DNA of 64,000 bases. It comes from Lachnospiraceae bacterium (GTDB taxonomy: Bacteria; Bacillota; Clostridia; Lachnospirales; Lachnospiraceae). Within the stretch, counting starts at the first letter, position 1; each line of letters opens with the position of its first letter. The translations under genes and the position numbers were made by a program. Positions 25,498-34,500 of this stretch are shown here, piece by piece. The notes below the pieces were generated by a model. That model made no database searches, was not told the DNA's origin, and worked only from the letters and a program-made list of their open reading frames with translations. The DNA is taken from positions 92,294 to 156,293 of the forward strand of contig JAAVHZ010000020.1 of NCBI GenBank assembly GCA_014799465.1, in the 5' to 3' direction.

Positions 25498-25999
25498 AAG
25501 TGAGTTGGAATATGTAACATTAAATATTAGAGGCTTTAGGTTTTTCGAATTTGTAGTATAGCATCCCCATGGCGTTTTTTCCTTTATTGAAGAACATAAT
25601 CTTTCGGATAAGTAGATTTACTTGTGATTGTTTTAATGAAAGATACAGAAGTTTTAAAAGTGTATGAAAGAAAATAAAAAGAGCCGTTCATAGAACCAGT
25701 CAACCATTAAGAGAATAGGACAAGGGGTTCGAGGACGACTCTTGCTTAATTAGTTTATACCATACTTCTGAAAAATATACAAGGGAAAAATATCATTGAG
25801 TTATTACAAAAACCGCAAATGTAAGCTGTCACCAGAAAGATATGCAGTATTGATTCAGATATTAAGTTGATGTTTTTTAAGAGAAACACCGCCAGATAAG
25901 GCGGTATAAGCGATGATATCTACTTTTTCAGTACCCTCGAAGGTTTCTGCATAGGGAGCGTTGAAAGCATTAATTGAGACAGATTCATCGCTTGTCCGT
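25498..25999. other. 502-bp gene-free stretch with gene relics
   Basis: No intact gene is visible. At 25505-25525 the 16-mer GGAATATGTAACATTA equals the start of the reductase gene at 17883 (EYVTL) and then diverges, so it looks like a recombined reductase relic. On the reverse strand, 25868-25998 stays open for about 45 codons just past the CDF stop, without a start codon, ending SGGVSLKKHQLNI; it may be the 3' remnant of another gene. A short forward open piece (25800-25870, SYYKNRKCKLSPERY) is unassigned. Confidence 0.5.
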
Positions 26000-26914
26000 C
26001 TAGGCTGAATTTACATGTACCATGATATGTTTTACCTTTTGAAAATTCTTTTCAATATCCTGATGGATTTCTTCTGCAATTTCATGTGATTTATTCAGAG
26101 TATAAGAACCATCCACTGCAATTTCTATGTCCACATAGATTTTGTTGCCAAAAATGCGCGTATGAAGCGAATCTATTCTTGTAACTTCTTTGTTTCTCAT
26201 AACACGATCATAAATTTGCTGTTCCGTTTCTTCGTCACAGGAATGATCCACCAATTTATTGACAGCATCTTTAAAAATGTCATATGCAGCCTTAATGATA
26301 AATACAAAAATCACCAGACTTGCAATGGAATCCATAACCGGAAAGCCAAGCCTTGCTCCTGCGATTCCAATCAAAGCCCCTACAGAGGAAAACGCATCTG
26401 AACGGTGGTGCCATGCATCCGCCAGCAGTGCACCGGAGTCAATTCTTACTGCATTAACTTTTGTATACCAAAACATAGCCTCCTTGCTTACAATGGAAAC
26501 AATTGCTGCAACCAGTGCTAAAATCCCCGGTACCTGCAAATTACCATAATTGCCGGACAGAATATTTCTCAATGCTTCAATCCCAATGCCTAGTCCTGTC
26601 ATAAACAGAATCATTGCCAATATAATGGCCGCCACGCATTCCATACGCTCATGTCCATAAGGGTGTTCTTTATCCGCTTCCTTTGAAGCAAGTCTAATCC
26701 CGATAATCACCACTATTGTACTAAATACGTCAGATGCAGAATGAACAGCATCACTAATCATAGCATTGGAATGAGCCATAATGCCCGCTATAAGTTTAAA
26801 CACAGACAATATCAAATTGCCTGTAATGCTCACGGCTGACACCCTGTCTGCGACTCTCTGGAAATCATTGTCTGATTCAACACATACTTTTTTAGTTATT
26901 CGATTTCTCCACAT
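26000..26914 (-). CDS. Cation diffusion facilitator metal exporter (Co/Ni type)
   Basis: 304 residues, six predicted membrane helices and a C-terminal cytoplasmic domain. The paired metal sites are SDAVHSASD in helix 2 and DAWHHRSD in helix 5, both HxxxD. The C-terminal domain shows VDIEIAVDGSYTL. Start ATG 26914 has TTGGAGG upstream; an ATG five codons earlier lies before that site. The NiCo riboswitch in its leader indicates export of Co2+ or Ni2+ rather than Zn2+. Confidence 0.92.
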   Translation of the reverse strand: MWRNRITKKVCVESDNDFQRVADRVSAVSITGNLILSVFKLIAGIMAHSNAMISDAVHSASDVFSTIVVIIGIRLASKEADKEHPYGHERMECVAAIILAMILFMTGLGIGIEALRNILSGNYGNLQVPGILALVAAIVSIVSKEAMFWYTKVNAVRIDSGALLADAWHHRSDAFSSVGALIGIAGARLGFPVMDSIASLVIFVFIIKAAYDIFKDAVNKLVDHSCDEETEQQIYDRVMRNKEVTRIDSLHTRIFGNKIYVDIEIAVDGSYTLNKSHEIAEEIHQDIEKNFQKVKHIMVHVNSA

Positions 26915-26987
26915 ACTAAGTACCTCCAAAATGTTTGATAGCTCTATGACACCAATATATGTGGGGATTTAGAGTATTACTTTTCTA

Positions 26988-27112
26988 AAAAATATAAAAA
27001 AATACCCACGGACCAGTATTAGTAACTACTGTCCCGTGGATAAAAAAATCCATTGCCGCTTATGCGACCCGACTCCATGACACTAGGTCACGGTCTGTTC
27101 AGTTTGTACTGT
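26988..27112 (-). promoter_or_regulatory. NiCo (czcD) riboswitch with expression-platform terminator
   Basis: Read on the minus strand from about 27112, the RNA shows ACTGAACAG, a hairpin CGTGAC/GTCATG, a hairpin GTCGC-ATAA-GCGGC followed by AA, a stem TGGAT/ATCCA and then GGGACAGT. This order matches the Co2+/Ni2+-sensing NiCo aptamer. CCACGG...AGTA (27038-27026) can instead pair with TACTGGTCCGTGG (27017-27005), followed by a T-run, giving a terminator. Metal binding should prevent termination and switch the exporter on. Confidence 0.9.
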
Positions 27113-27142
27113 GGATTTTTATATAGTGTAAAGAGTGATTAT

Positions 27143-27171
27143 ATAATAACATAGATACCTGTTACTGTCAA
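27143..27171 (-). promoter_or_regulatory. Promoter of the CDF exporter
   Basis: On the minus strand TTGACA (27171-27166), a 17-base spacer and TATTAT (27148-27143) form a near-consensus sigma-A promoter. Transcription would begin around 27136, before the NiCo aptamer. Confidence 0.85.
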
Positions 27172-27312
27172 GCTGAAATATTTTTAACCAATTTTCCCTA
27201 AAAATCGACCAATTCTGCAAAAACCACTTTTTTAAGTGCTTTTTTTGTTATATTAGATAATGATTTTATGTAAATTAAAGATGAATAATTAAGTTACGAA
27301 GGAGTGTCAATT

Positions 27313-28068
27313 ATGTACCAAATCGCAATCTGTGATGACGAAAAATTGGAACTGGATAATGTAGAGCAGATGCTGAAAGACTATCATGCAAAGTCTGCAG
27401 GCGGAGAATTTTTAATTCGGCGGTTTGCAAATTCGGAGGATATATTTTTACAGATTAAAACGGAAAATTATCAGCCGGATCTTATTTTATTGGATATTTA
27501 TATGCCGGGGAGTTCGGGAATTGAAACGGCGAGGAAGCTGCGGGATATGGGCAATACCTGTAAGATCGTGTTTATGACCACATCACAGGAGCATGCATTG
27601 GAGGCGTTCGGAGTAGATGCAATTTCTTATTTGGTAAAGCCGGTTTCCGAGAAAACGTTCTTTCCGGTGCTTGACAAGGTAATCAAAGACCTTGAAAACA
27701 ATCAGCCACAATATATTCTTTTACAGACTGCTAATAACTGTATCCGCAGAGTCGAATTAAACGACATTATTTACTGCGAGGCACAACGCAAAAAACAATA
27801 TGTCTACTTAAAAGAGAACCAGGGCGTTTATCTGCGAATGACAATGACAAAGCTTTTTGAACTGCTTTGTTCCTATAATAAATTTGTGAAGCTGGGGGTT
27901 TCTTATATTGTCAATATGGAGCATATCGAGCGGCTTGACACGCAGATGCTGCTGCTGGACAGCGGAAAGGAAATCTTTCTGCCAAGAGGTTCCTATAAGG
28001 AATTGCGGGAACGGTATTTTGATTATTATTTTGGAGATAAAACATTATTTACAATGCGTGCCTTTTAA
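27313..28068 (+). CDS. LytTR-family response regulator
   Basis: 251 residues. An N-terminal receiver domain (QIAICDDEKLEL, phospho-acceptor Asp in LILLDIYMPGSSG, Lys in SYLVKPV) is followed by a LytTR DNA-binding domain (CEAQRKKQYVYLKENQ, FLPRGSYKELRERYFDYY). Start ATG 27313 has AAGGAG upstream. It faces the AgrC-like kinase gene convergently across 144 bp. It probably acts with that kinase or competes with the second regulator at 29489. Confidence 0.9.
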   Translation: MYQIAICDDEKLELDNVEQMLKDYHAKSAGGEFLIRRFANSEDIFLQIKTENYQPDLILLDIYMPGSSGIETARKLRDMGNTCKIVFMTTSQEHALEAFGVDAISYLVKPVSEKTFFPVLDKVIKDLENNQPQYILLQTANNCIRRVELNDIIYCEAQRKKQYVYLKENQGVYLRMTMTKLFELLCSYNKFVKLGVSYIVNMEHIERLDTQMLLLDSGKEIFLPRGSYKELRERYFDYYFGDKTLFTMRAF

Positions 28069-28212
28069 AATGCAATCCGTTCCAACCCCCTTTCTTTTGC
28101 CGGCGATACGATTTTGGTACAAATTGCCGCATATGAGCCGCAGACTTATCATAGCGAGGGCGTCGCACGGATTTCCTGTCAGGTTGCAGCGAAATAAAAA
28201 AGGAACGCACTT

Positions 28213-29499
28213 TTATAATATCACTTTTAAGGTAAAGCACCCGTTCTCTGCGGAAAAGGAGCAAAAGGCATTATGCTTTTTACAGAAAGCCATAATAGAG
28301 CGGGTGCCAATCCCATGTTCTTTTTCTTTTGACAGCGGGATGCCGTCCTGCGAGAAAACAACGTCATCGCCGCAGGGATTGGAAATTTCCAGCATTAGTT
28401 TTGGCTTATAAATACACCTGAAAATAATAATTCTTTGTTCTTTAGGAAATGAACTACAGGCTTTTATGGCATTTTCCAGTGCATTTGCAATGACAATGGA
28501 AAATTCGCCGGAATCAACAGGGAGCGTATCCGGGAAGGAAAGATGCGTTTTCAATGTGATTCCGGCTTTTTTTGCCTGACCGAAATAAGAGGACAGCGTG
28601 GCATTTAATAGAATGTCTTTACAGTATGATACAGAGGTTTCCGCCTGAAAACGGCTGACAGACCGGGTAATATAATCAAGAGCCTCCGAAGTGTTTCCAT
28701 TTTCCAAAAGATAAGCAATCGTCTGGAAACTGTGGCGGGTATCATGCCTGTCAATACGGGATTGTTCCGCAGCCGCAACATCCAGTGCCATTTTTTCTTT
28801 CAGATTCTCTACCTGAAATTCCAAAAACTCCATGTTCTGTTTTGTCGTTTGGAAACGGTACTGCATAGACAGATATTGAAAAATGGAAAAATAAATGATT
28901 ATGGAGACTGCTCCAAGCAGATATATAAAAACAACTCCTGTGGGATTTTCTGTAAAATGAACAGGGTAGGAAGCCAGCGCAACCACAAGAAGTATTAAGG
29001 AGCAGGGAATTAATGCCAGTATCAGCCATCCGTTTTGGATAATGGAAAATATATGCAGGAATGGGCGGCGCAGGAAACGGTATTCTACTAAAATGATGAT
29101 ACAATAGGCAGCGAGGCGTATCAGAAAATCGGTCACTTCTGAGCCGTGAATTTTTGTATTAATTAATGTTATGCTTGCACATATATACAGGGAAAGCAGA
29201 ATCTGTGTAGCATGGTTAAACACAGTCTTAGAGGGTTGATTGCCTATAAGCCGGAAGGACAGATAAATGGCAGGGGCAGAAATGGTAAACGGGAAAATCC
29301 GCGAAAAGAATGTGTAATCAAAAAAAACAATAATAGCAGCACTGGAAGCGGCTACATACAACAGATATAGAGAAAAAATATACACAATTTGTTGTGATTT
29401 GTGTTTGAATTCAGTGGTTGAACCCATCATGCCGAGAGTTCCGATGACAACCAGCAATATTTTTATTACTACATATATAGTATTATCTTCAAATAACAT
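28213..29499 (-). CDS. GHKL (AgrC-like) sensor histidine kinase
   Basis: 428 residues. About six membrane helices occupy residues 5-225, then a short coiled region, the atypical phospho-acceptor box RHDTRHSFQTIAY, and a GHKL ATPase domain with the N-box ANALENAIKAC and GIGTRSIMAFC. Start ATG 29499 has AAGGAGA upstream and overlaps the end of the regulator gene by 11 bp. Such kinases sense peptides or cell-wall signals. No AgrB/AgrD pair is present nearby. Confidence 0.9.
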   Translation of the reverse strand: MLFEDNTIYVVIKILLVVIGTLGMMGSTTEFKHKSQQIVYIFSLYLLYVAASSAAIIVFFDYTFFSRIFPFTISAPAIYLSFRLIGNQPSKTVFNHATQILLSLYICASITLINTKIHGSEVTDFLIRLAAYCIIILVEYRFLRRPFLHIFSIIQNGWLILALIPCSLILLVVALASYPVHFTENPTGVVFIYLLGAVSIIIYFSIFQYLSMQYRFQTTKQNMEFLEFQVENLKEKMALDVAAAEQSRIDRHDTRHSFQTIAYLLENGNTSEALDYITRSVSRFQAETSVSYCKDILLNATLSSYFGQAKKAGITLKTHLSFPDTLPVDSGEFSIVIANALENAIKACSSFPKEQRIIIFRCIYKPKLMLEISNPCGDDVVFSQDGIPLSKEKEHGIGTRSIMAFCKKHNAFCSFSAENGCFTLKVIL

Positions 29500-30241
29500 G
29501 AGTATCTCCTTTTTTAAGCCAGTAATCACCCCACGCTGATTTGACTTCTTTATAGGTGCGGCGTGGGATGGGAACAAGGTGTTTCTCATCTAACAGCATG
29601 TCTGACTTTGTAACTTCTGTTACATGGTAAAGGTTTACCACGAAGGAGGAGCCGACGATAAGAAAGCCATGCCGGGAAAGCAGCGGGGAAACTGCACTCT
29701 GGAATGTACCGTTAAAGGTCACGCTGTCTATAACGGTGCCGTCATTCAGGTTATAGCGGATGAAACGGTTCACCCGCTCCGCATAGAGGATGTTGTGTAC
29801 AGGAATGATGCGGGTGGAGCCGGGAGTTTTAATGGAAATGGTTTCTGTCAGGGAACGGTTCAGGCGGTTCATTGCTTTGTCCATACACCGGAAAAACGGC
29901 TCGATGTCAATCGGTTTCAAGAGATAGTGCAGAGCATCCGTGTTGTAGGATTCCAAAGCAAAGTCAGGGGAGGAAGTCAGATAGATGATCAACCCGTCGT
30001 CGCCCTGTTCCCGCAAGGCAGTGCCTAATTGTATGCCGTTTATATCGGGCATAATAATGTCCAGTATATAAATATGAAAGGATTCGTATGTGTCAATATA
30101 ATCCAGCAGTTCCCTGCCGGAAGAAAAGCAGGAAAGCGCAAAAGAAACCTGAGAAACTTTCTGTCTGTATTCTGCCAAGAGTTTTTTTGTTGTTTCGTGA
30201 CTTGTTGTTTCATCATCACATAGGGCAACTTGTATCTGCAA
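29489..30241 (-). CDS. LytTR-family response regulator (TTG start)
   Basis: 250 residues: receiver domain (QVALCDDETTSH, Asp in YILDIIMPDING, Lys in HYLLKPI) and LytTR domain (YAERVNRFIRYNL, PIPRRTYKEVKSAW). The start is a TTG at 30241 with TAAGGAGGAG ideally placed on the minus strand; no ATG is available near the conserved N-terminus. It is co-transcribed with, and overlaps, the kinase gene, so it is the likely cognate regulator. Confidence 0.9.
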   Translation of the reverse strand: MQIQVALCDDETTSHETTKKLLAEYRQKVSQVSFALSCFSSGRELLDYIDTYESFHIYILDIIMPDINGIQLGTALREQGDDGLIIYLTSSPDFALESYNTDALHYLLKPIDIEPFFRCMDKAMNRLNRSLTETISIKTPGSTRIIPVHNILYAERVNRFIRYNLNDGTVIDSVTFNGTFQSAVSPLLSRHGFLIVGSSFVVNLYHVTEVTKSDMLLDEKHLVPIPRRTYKEVKSAWGDYWLKKGDTHVI

Positions 30242-30377
30242 CTGTGCTCCTCCTTAGGGTAAATAGTATGCTAAAATGTTTAGAACAGTTTAACAAGAAT
30301 CGTGTTTTGTGTCAATCAGAACTAAATTTGTATGCAAAACATACCATATCTAATGTGAGGGTAAATGGAACAAAAAT

Positions 30378-30507
30378 TTTATTCCCGCAAGCAACGGACC
30401 AAGTGGCTGCTTGCAGACATTTGGCGACTGCCACGAGGGTCAAATACCCCGCAGCTTGCTGCGTTACAAATTTGATGCCCCGTCAGCTTGCTGCGGGGTA
30501 TTTGACT
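30378..30507 (+). repeat. 130-bp structured repeat, copy A
   Basis: Nearly identical to copy B at 58205-58334 (differences scattered, for example GCAAGCAACGGACC against GCGAGCAACGAGCC). Internal structure: GCAAGCA/TGCTTGC near the start and a long terminal stem with GTCAAATACCCCGCAGC at its left and its complement at the right end. No protein is encoded. The 313-bp gap 30242-30554 holds only this repeat and AT-rich flanks. Confidence 0.9.
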
Positions 30508-30554
30508 TGACGGATACAGATTACGTTGATATGATGATACGGGAGGTAGTTTTT

Positions 30555-31424
30555 ATGTCAGAGAATGTATCAAAGTTAAAAAATATTATGAAGGAAATAT
30601 CCGGTTATGCGATGCTGATGATGGGTGCGGTAATCGCTGCATTTTCCATCGAAGAATTTTTGGTTCCATGCACGATTCTGGATGGAGGGATTGTGGGAAT
30701 CTCGATTATGATTAATAACCTGAGTGGTATTCATCTTGGAATATTGACTTTGGCACTTAACATTCCGTTCCTGTTGGTTGGTATGCGGAAGCTGGGAGCT
30801 AAATTTATTGTCAAATCTGCAGTTGCCATGGTGACATTTTCAAGTTTTCTGGAAATTTTTGCACCGATTGTGGATGTTACGCATGAATATCTGTTGGCTG
30901 TATGTTTTGGAGGAGTATTTCTGGGAGTGGGAGTGGGGTTTGTTATCCGTGCCGGCGGCTGTCTCGACGGAACAGAAACGGTGGCGATCTTCCTGAACAA
31001 AAAGTTTAACCTTCCTGTGGGACAGACGGTTCTCTTTATCAATGTTGTGATTTATATGGTTGCTAGTTTTCTGTTTGGGTTTGACAGAGCTATGTACAGC
31101 CTGCTGACGTATTTTATCACATCGAAAGTGATTGATTTTGTAGAAACAGGCGTGGAACAGGCGAAAGCGGCTATGATCATCACGGATGAAGGACAGATGA
31201 TTGCAGACGAAATCTATAAGAAAATGGGGCGTACGGTGACGATTCTGGAAGGAGAGGGCCTGATTAGCGGAAAGAAAGTGGTTCTCTACTGTGTCCTGAA
31301 CAGGTTTGAGATCTATGAACTGAAACGTTTGATCAATGAGGTGGATGCGAGTGCTTTTATAACGATCAGTGATGTGTCGGAGATTATTGGAAATCATATT
31401 AAAAAGAAGGCAGATGTTGTATGA
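30555..31424 (+). CDS. YitT-family membrane protein (DUF161-DUF2179)
   Basis: 289 residues. Five or six membrane helices lie in the first about 195 residues (MLMMGAVIAAFSIEEFLVP, CFGGVFLGVGVGFVIRAGG, LDGTETVAIFLNKKF), followed by a cytoplasmic DUF2179 domain (AAMIITDEGQMIADEIYKKM, FITISDVSEIIG). Start ATG 30555 has GGGAGG upstream; an open frame reaching into repeat A is not used. YitT-family proteins are widespread in Bacillota, but their transport function is not established. Confidence 0.9.
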   Translation: MSENVSKLKNIMKEISGYAMLMMGAVIAAFSIEEFLVPCTILDGGIVGISIMINNLSGIHLGILTLALNIPFLLVGMRKLGAKFIVKSAVAMVTFSSFLEIFAPIVDVTHEYLLAVCFGGVFLGVGVGFVIRAGGCLDGTETVAIFLNKKFNLPVGQTVLFINVVIYMVASFLFGFDRAMYSLLTYFITSKVIDFVETGVEQAKAAMIITDEGQMIADEIYKKMGRTVTILEGEGLISGKKVVLYCVLNRFEIYELKRLINEVDASAFITISDVSEIIGNHIKKKADVV

Positions 31425-31509
31425 GTAAGAAAATTTTCACTACTTATTTTCGGATTCGTTCTTTTGTGTTACAATAGGATAAAATATTTATATAAAGGAA
31501 GCGATAATT

Positions 31510-34500
31510 ATGTGTGTCTTAGATAAAATACATAGAAAAAGGTGGATTGCAGCATTATTATGTCTTTTTCTTATTTTATATGATTTTATACCGGCAAATG
31601 CATCTAATGTAAGTGTGCCGGAGGAAGCGGTTAATGAGAGAGTGAAGGCGGGCATTTTCTATTTTGATGGCTATCATATAAAAGATGAGGAGGGAAAGCT
31701 GACCGGATACGGTATTGAGGTTTTACAGATGATTTCAAAATATTCGCATCTGAATTTTGACTATGTCGGATATGACAAATCGTGGAATGATATGCTTGAC
31801 ATGTTAGAAAATGGTGAGATTGACCTGGTTACATCGGCAAGGAAAAATCCAGAGCGTGAAGAAAAATTTGCATTTTCATATCCGATTGGGCGCAATAGCA
31901 CGATTCTTTCCGTGTCAGCAGATAACACGAAATATCACACTGGGGAATACAAATCCTACGATGGGATGTGCGTCGGTCTGCTTGAAGGGAGCAGCCAGAA
32001 TGACACACTGGCGGAGTTTGCCGAAGAGAAACAATTTTCTTATACCACGAAGGAGTATGAAAATTCACAGCAGCTTGCAGAGGCTTTGAAGGATGGCAGT
32101 ATTGACGCAATCCTCACCAGCAATCTGAGAAAGATGGAAAATGAAAGAACGCTGGACACGCTGCAGACGGAGAATTTTTATGTGATTGTTAGAAAAGAAG
32201 ACAAAGAACTGCTGGAGGAAGTTAATTATGCCATTGAGCAGATGGATATTAATGAAGGGGATTGGGACAATTCTTTGTTTTTCAAATACTATGGACCAGT
32301 CTCATCTTCCGAACTTGTATTTACCGAACGAGAGAAAGCATATATACAGGATGTTCTTGCAGGTAAGAAAAAAATTACAGTGACAGCGATTGGAGACAGA
32401 GCTCCTTATTCTTATGTTGAGGACGGGGAGTTAAAGGGGATTATGCCGGATTATTTCGCAAAGGCCATGGAGGTGTGTGATCTGCCATATGAAATTGTTG
32501 TACCCGAAAACAGGGAGGATTATTACAAGACTGCGAATACCAATGGGGTGGATATTGTTATAGACAGAAGGACATCCGACTTGACGACAGAGGAGAATCT
32601 ATACCACGGATTTAATACAGATACCTACATGACGGTTGGTGTGGCAAAGGTGACGAAAAATAATTTTACGGGCAAGATTAAGACGATTGCAGTTGCGGAC
32701 GCTCAGGGAGAGGAGCCGATGGAAAAGGAGATTATCGGCGATGCCGAGTTACTGTACTATGACACAAGGGATGAGGCACTCGATGCTGTCCTGAAGGGAG
32801 AAGCAGATGCTGCTTATGTATATACTTACACAGCACAGATGTTTGTGAATAATGATTTCACAGGCTCCCTGCAATATAGTGTCGTGAACGGTGTAGGATT
32901 CTCATTCCAGATGTATGTCAGAGAGAATAGTGATCACGAACTTGTGACGATACTTAACAAATGTCTGAAGCAGATGCCGGAGGACACACTCAACCAGTTA
33001 ATTGCACAGTATACCTCTTATACACCGCAGGATTTGACTTTGGCACAGTACATGCAGGCTAATCCGGAGACAATGGTTCTGGTGGTTCTGGTTATTGTTT
33101 TGGTTCTGGTCATTATTCTGGCACTTATATTTTGGGCAAGGTGGAAGGGAAAAATTCTGCATGCATCTGAGGAGACAAATAAGGAGTTGGAGGATCAGCT
33201 TGCCATTGTGGATGCACTGAGCCGTGATTATCTCAATGTTTATGCGGTAGATACCGGAGAGGATACGGCTAAAATCGTAAAGCTGGAGGGTTATGTGACT
33301 TCCGGGCTGGAAAAAGATTTCCAGAAGACATTTCCATATACACTGCTTGTGCAGCAGTATGTCGAGGAGCGTGTTTATGTGGAGGACCGGCAGGAGCTTT
33401 CAGAGGCGATGTCTATTGATAAAGTGACCGAAAAGCTTAGTTCGGATATGGAATATACGGGAAGCTATCGTATAATGGTTGATGGAACGATACATAATTA
33501 TCAATTTACCTATGTTAAGGTGAAGGGAAAGAATTCGCATGAGGACTTTACCGTTCTTCTCGGATTTCGTAATATTGATGAAATTGTGCGTAAGGAACAG
33601 GAGCAGAAGCAGACACTGGAGGAAGCACTGGCACAAGCCCAACATGCCAACCATGCAAAGACTACTTTTCTGAACAATATGTCCCACGATATCCGTACAC
33701 CGATGAATGCGATAATCGGATTTACATCGTTGGCAGCAACACATATTGACAGCAGGGAAACAGTTCGGAATTATCTGGATAAGATTATGACATCCAGCAA
33801 GCATCTGCTGAGCCTTATTAATGATGTGCTGGATATGAGCCGGATTGAAAGTGGGAAAGTCAAAATTAATGAGGAGGAAACAAGTCTTCCTGAAATCATG
33901 CACGACCTGAAAACCATTGTACAGTCTGATATCAAGGCAAAACAGTTTGAATTCTATATTGATACGCTGGATGTGACAAATGAGACAATTATCTGTGATA
34001 AGCTTCGTCTGAATCAGGTACTTTTGAATATTCTGAGCAATGCGATGAAATATACAAAGGCAGGCGGGACAGTCAGTGTCCGCATTATACAGACGGACAG
34101 CGAGCCGGATGGATATGCTTCATACCAGTTCCGGATTAAGGATAACGGTATTGGTATGAGTAAAGAATTTTTAAAGCATTTATTTGAGCCATTTGAGCGG
34201 GAGCAGACTGCCACGGTAAGCGGTATTCAGGGAACTGGTCTTGGTCTTGCGATTACTAAGAATATCATAGATATGATGAACGGAACCGTCGAGGTGGAGA
34301 GCGAAGTCGGGAAGGGAACAGAGTTTATTGTATCCTTCCGGTTCCGCACGGTGAATCAGCCACATATGACAGAGCATCTGGAGAAACTGGAGAATCTGCG
34401 GGCATTGATTGTGGATGATGATGTAAATACCTGTATGAGTGTCAGCAAGATGCTTTCTGCCATTGGAATGAATCCTGATTGGACAACACAGGGAAAGGAA

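Noticed and set aside
28049..28264. Small reverse-strand gene between the regulator and kinase genes
   Set aside because: No ribosome-binding site, and it overlaps both convergent genes; composition does not look coding.
30378..30507. Short peptides encoded in the 130-bp repeats
   Set aside because: Both full copies have short open frames, but they lack starts with ribosome-binding sites, and the sequence pattern is explained by stem pairing.
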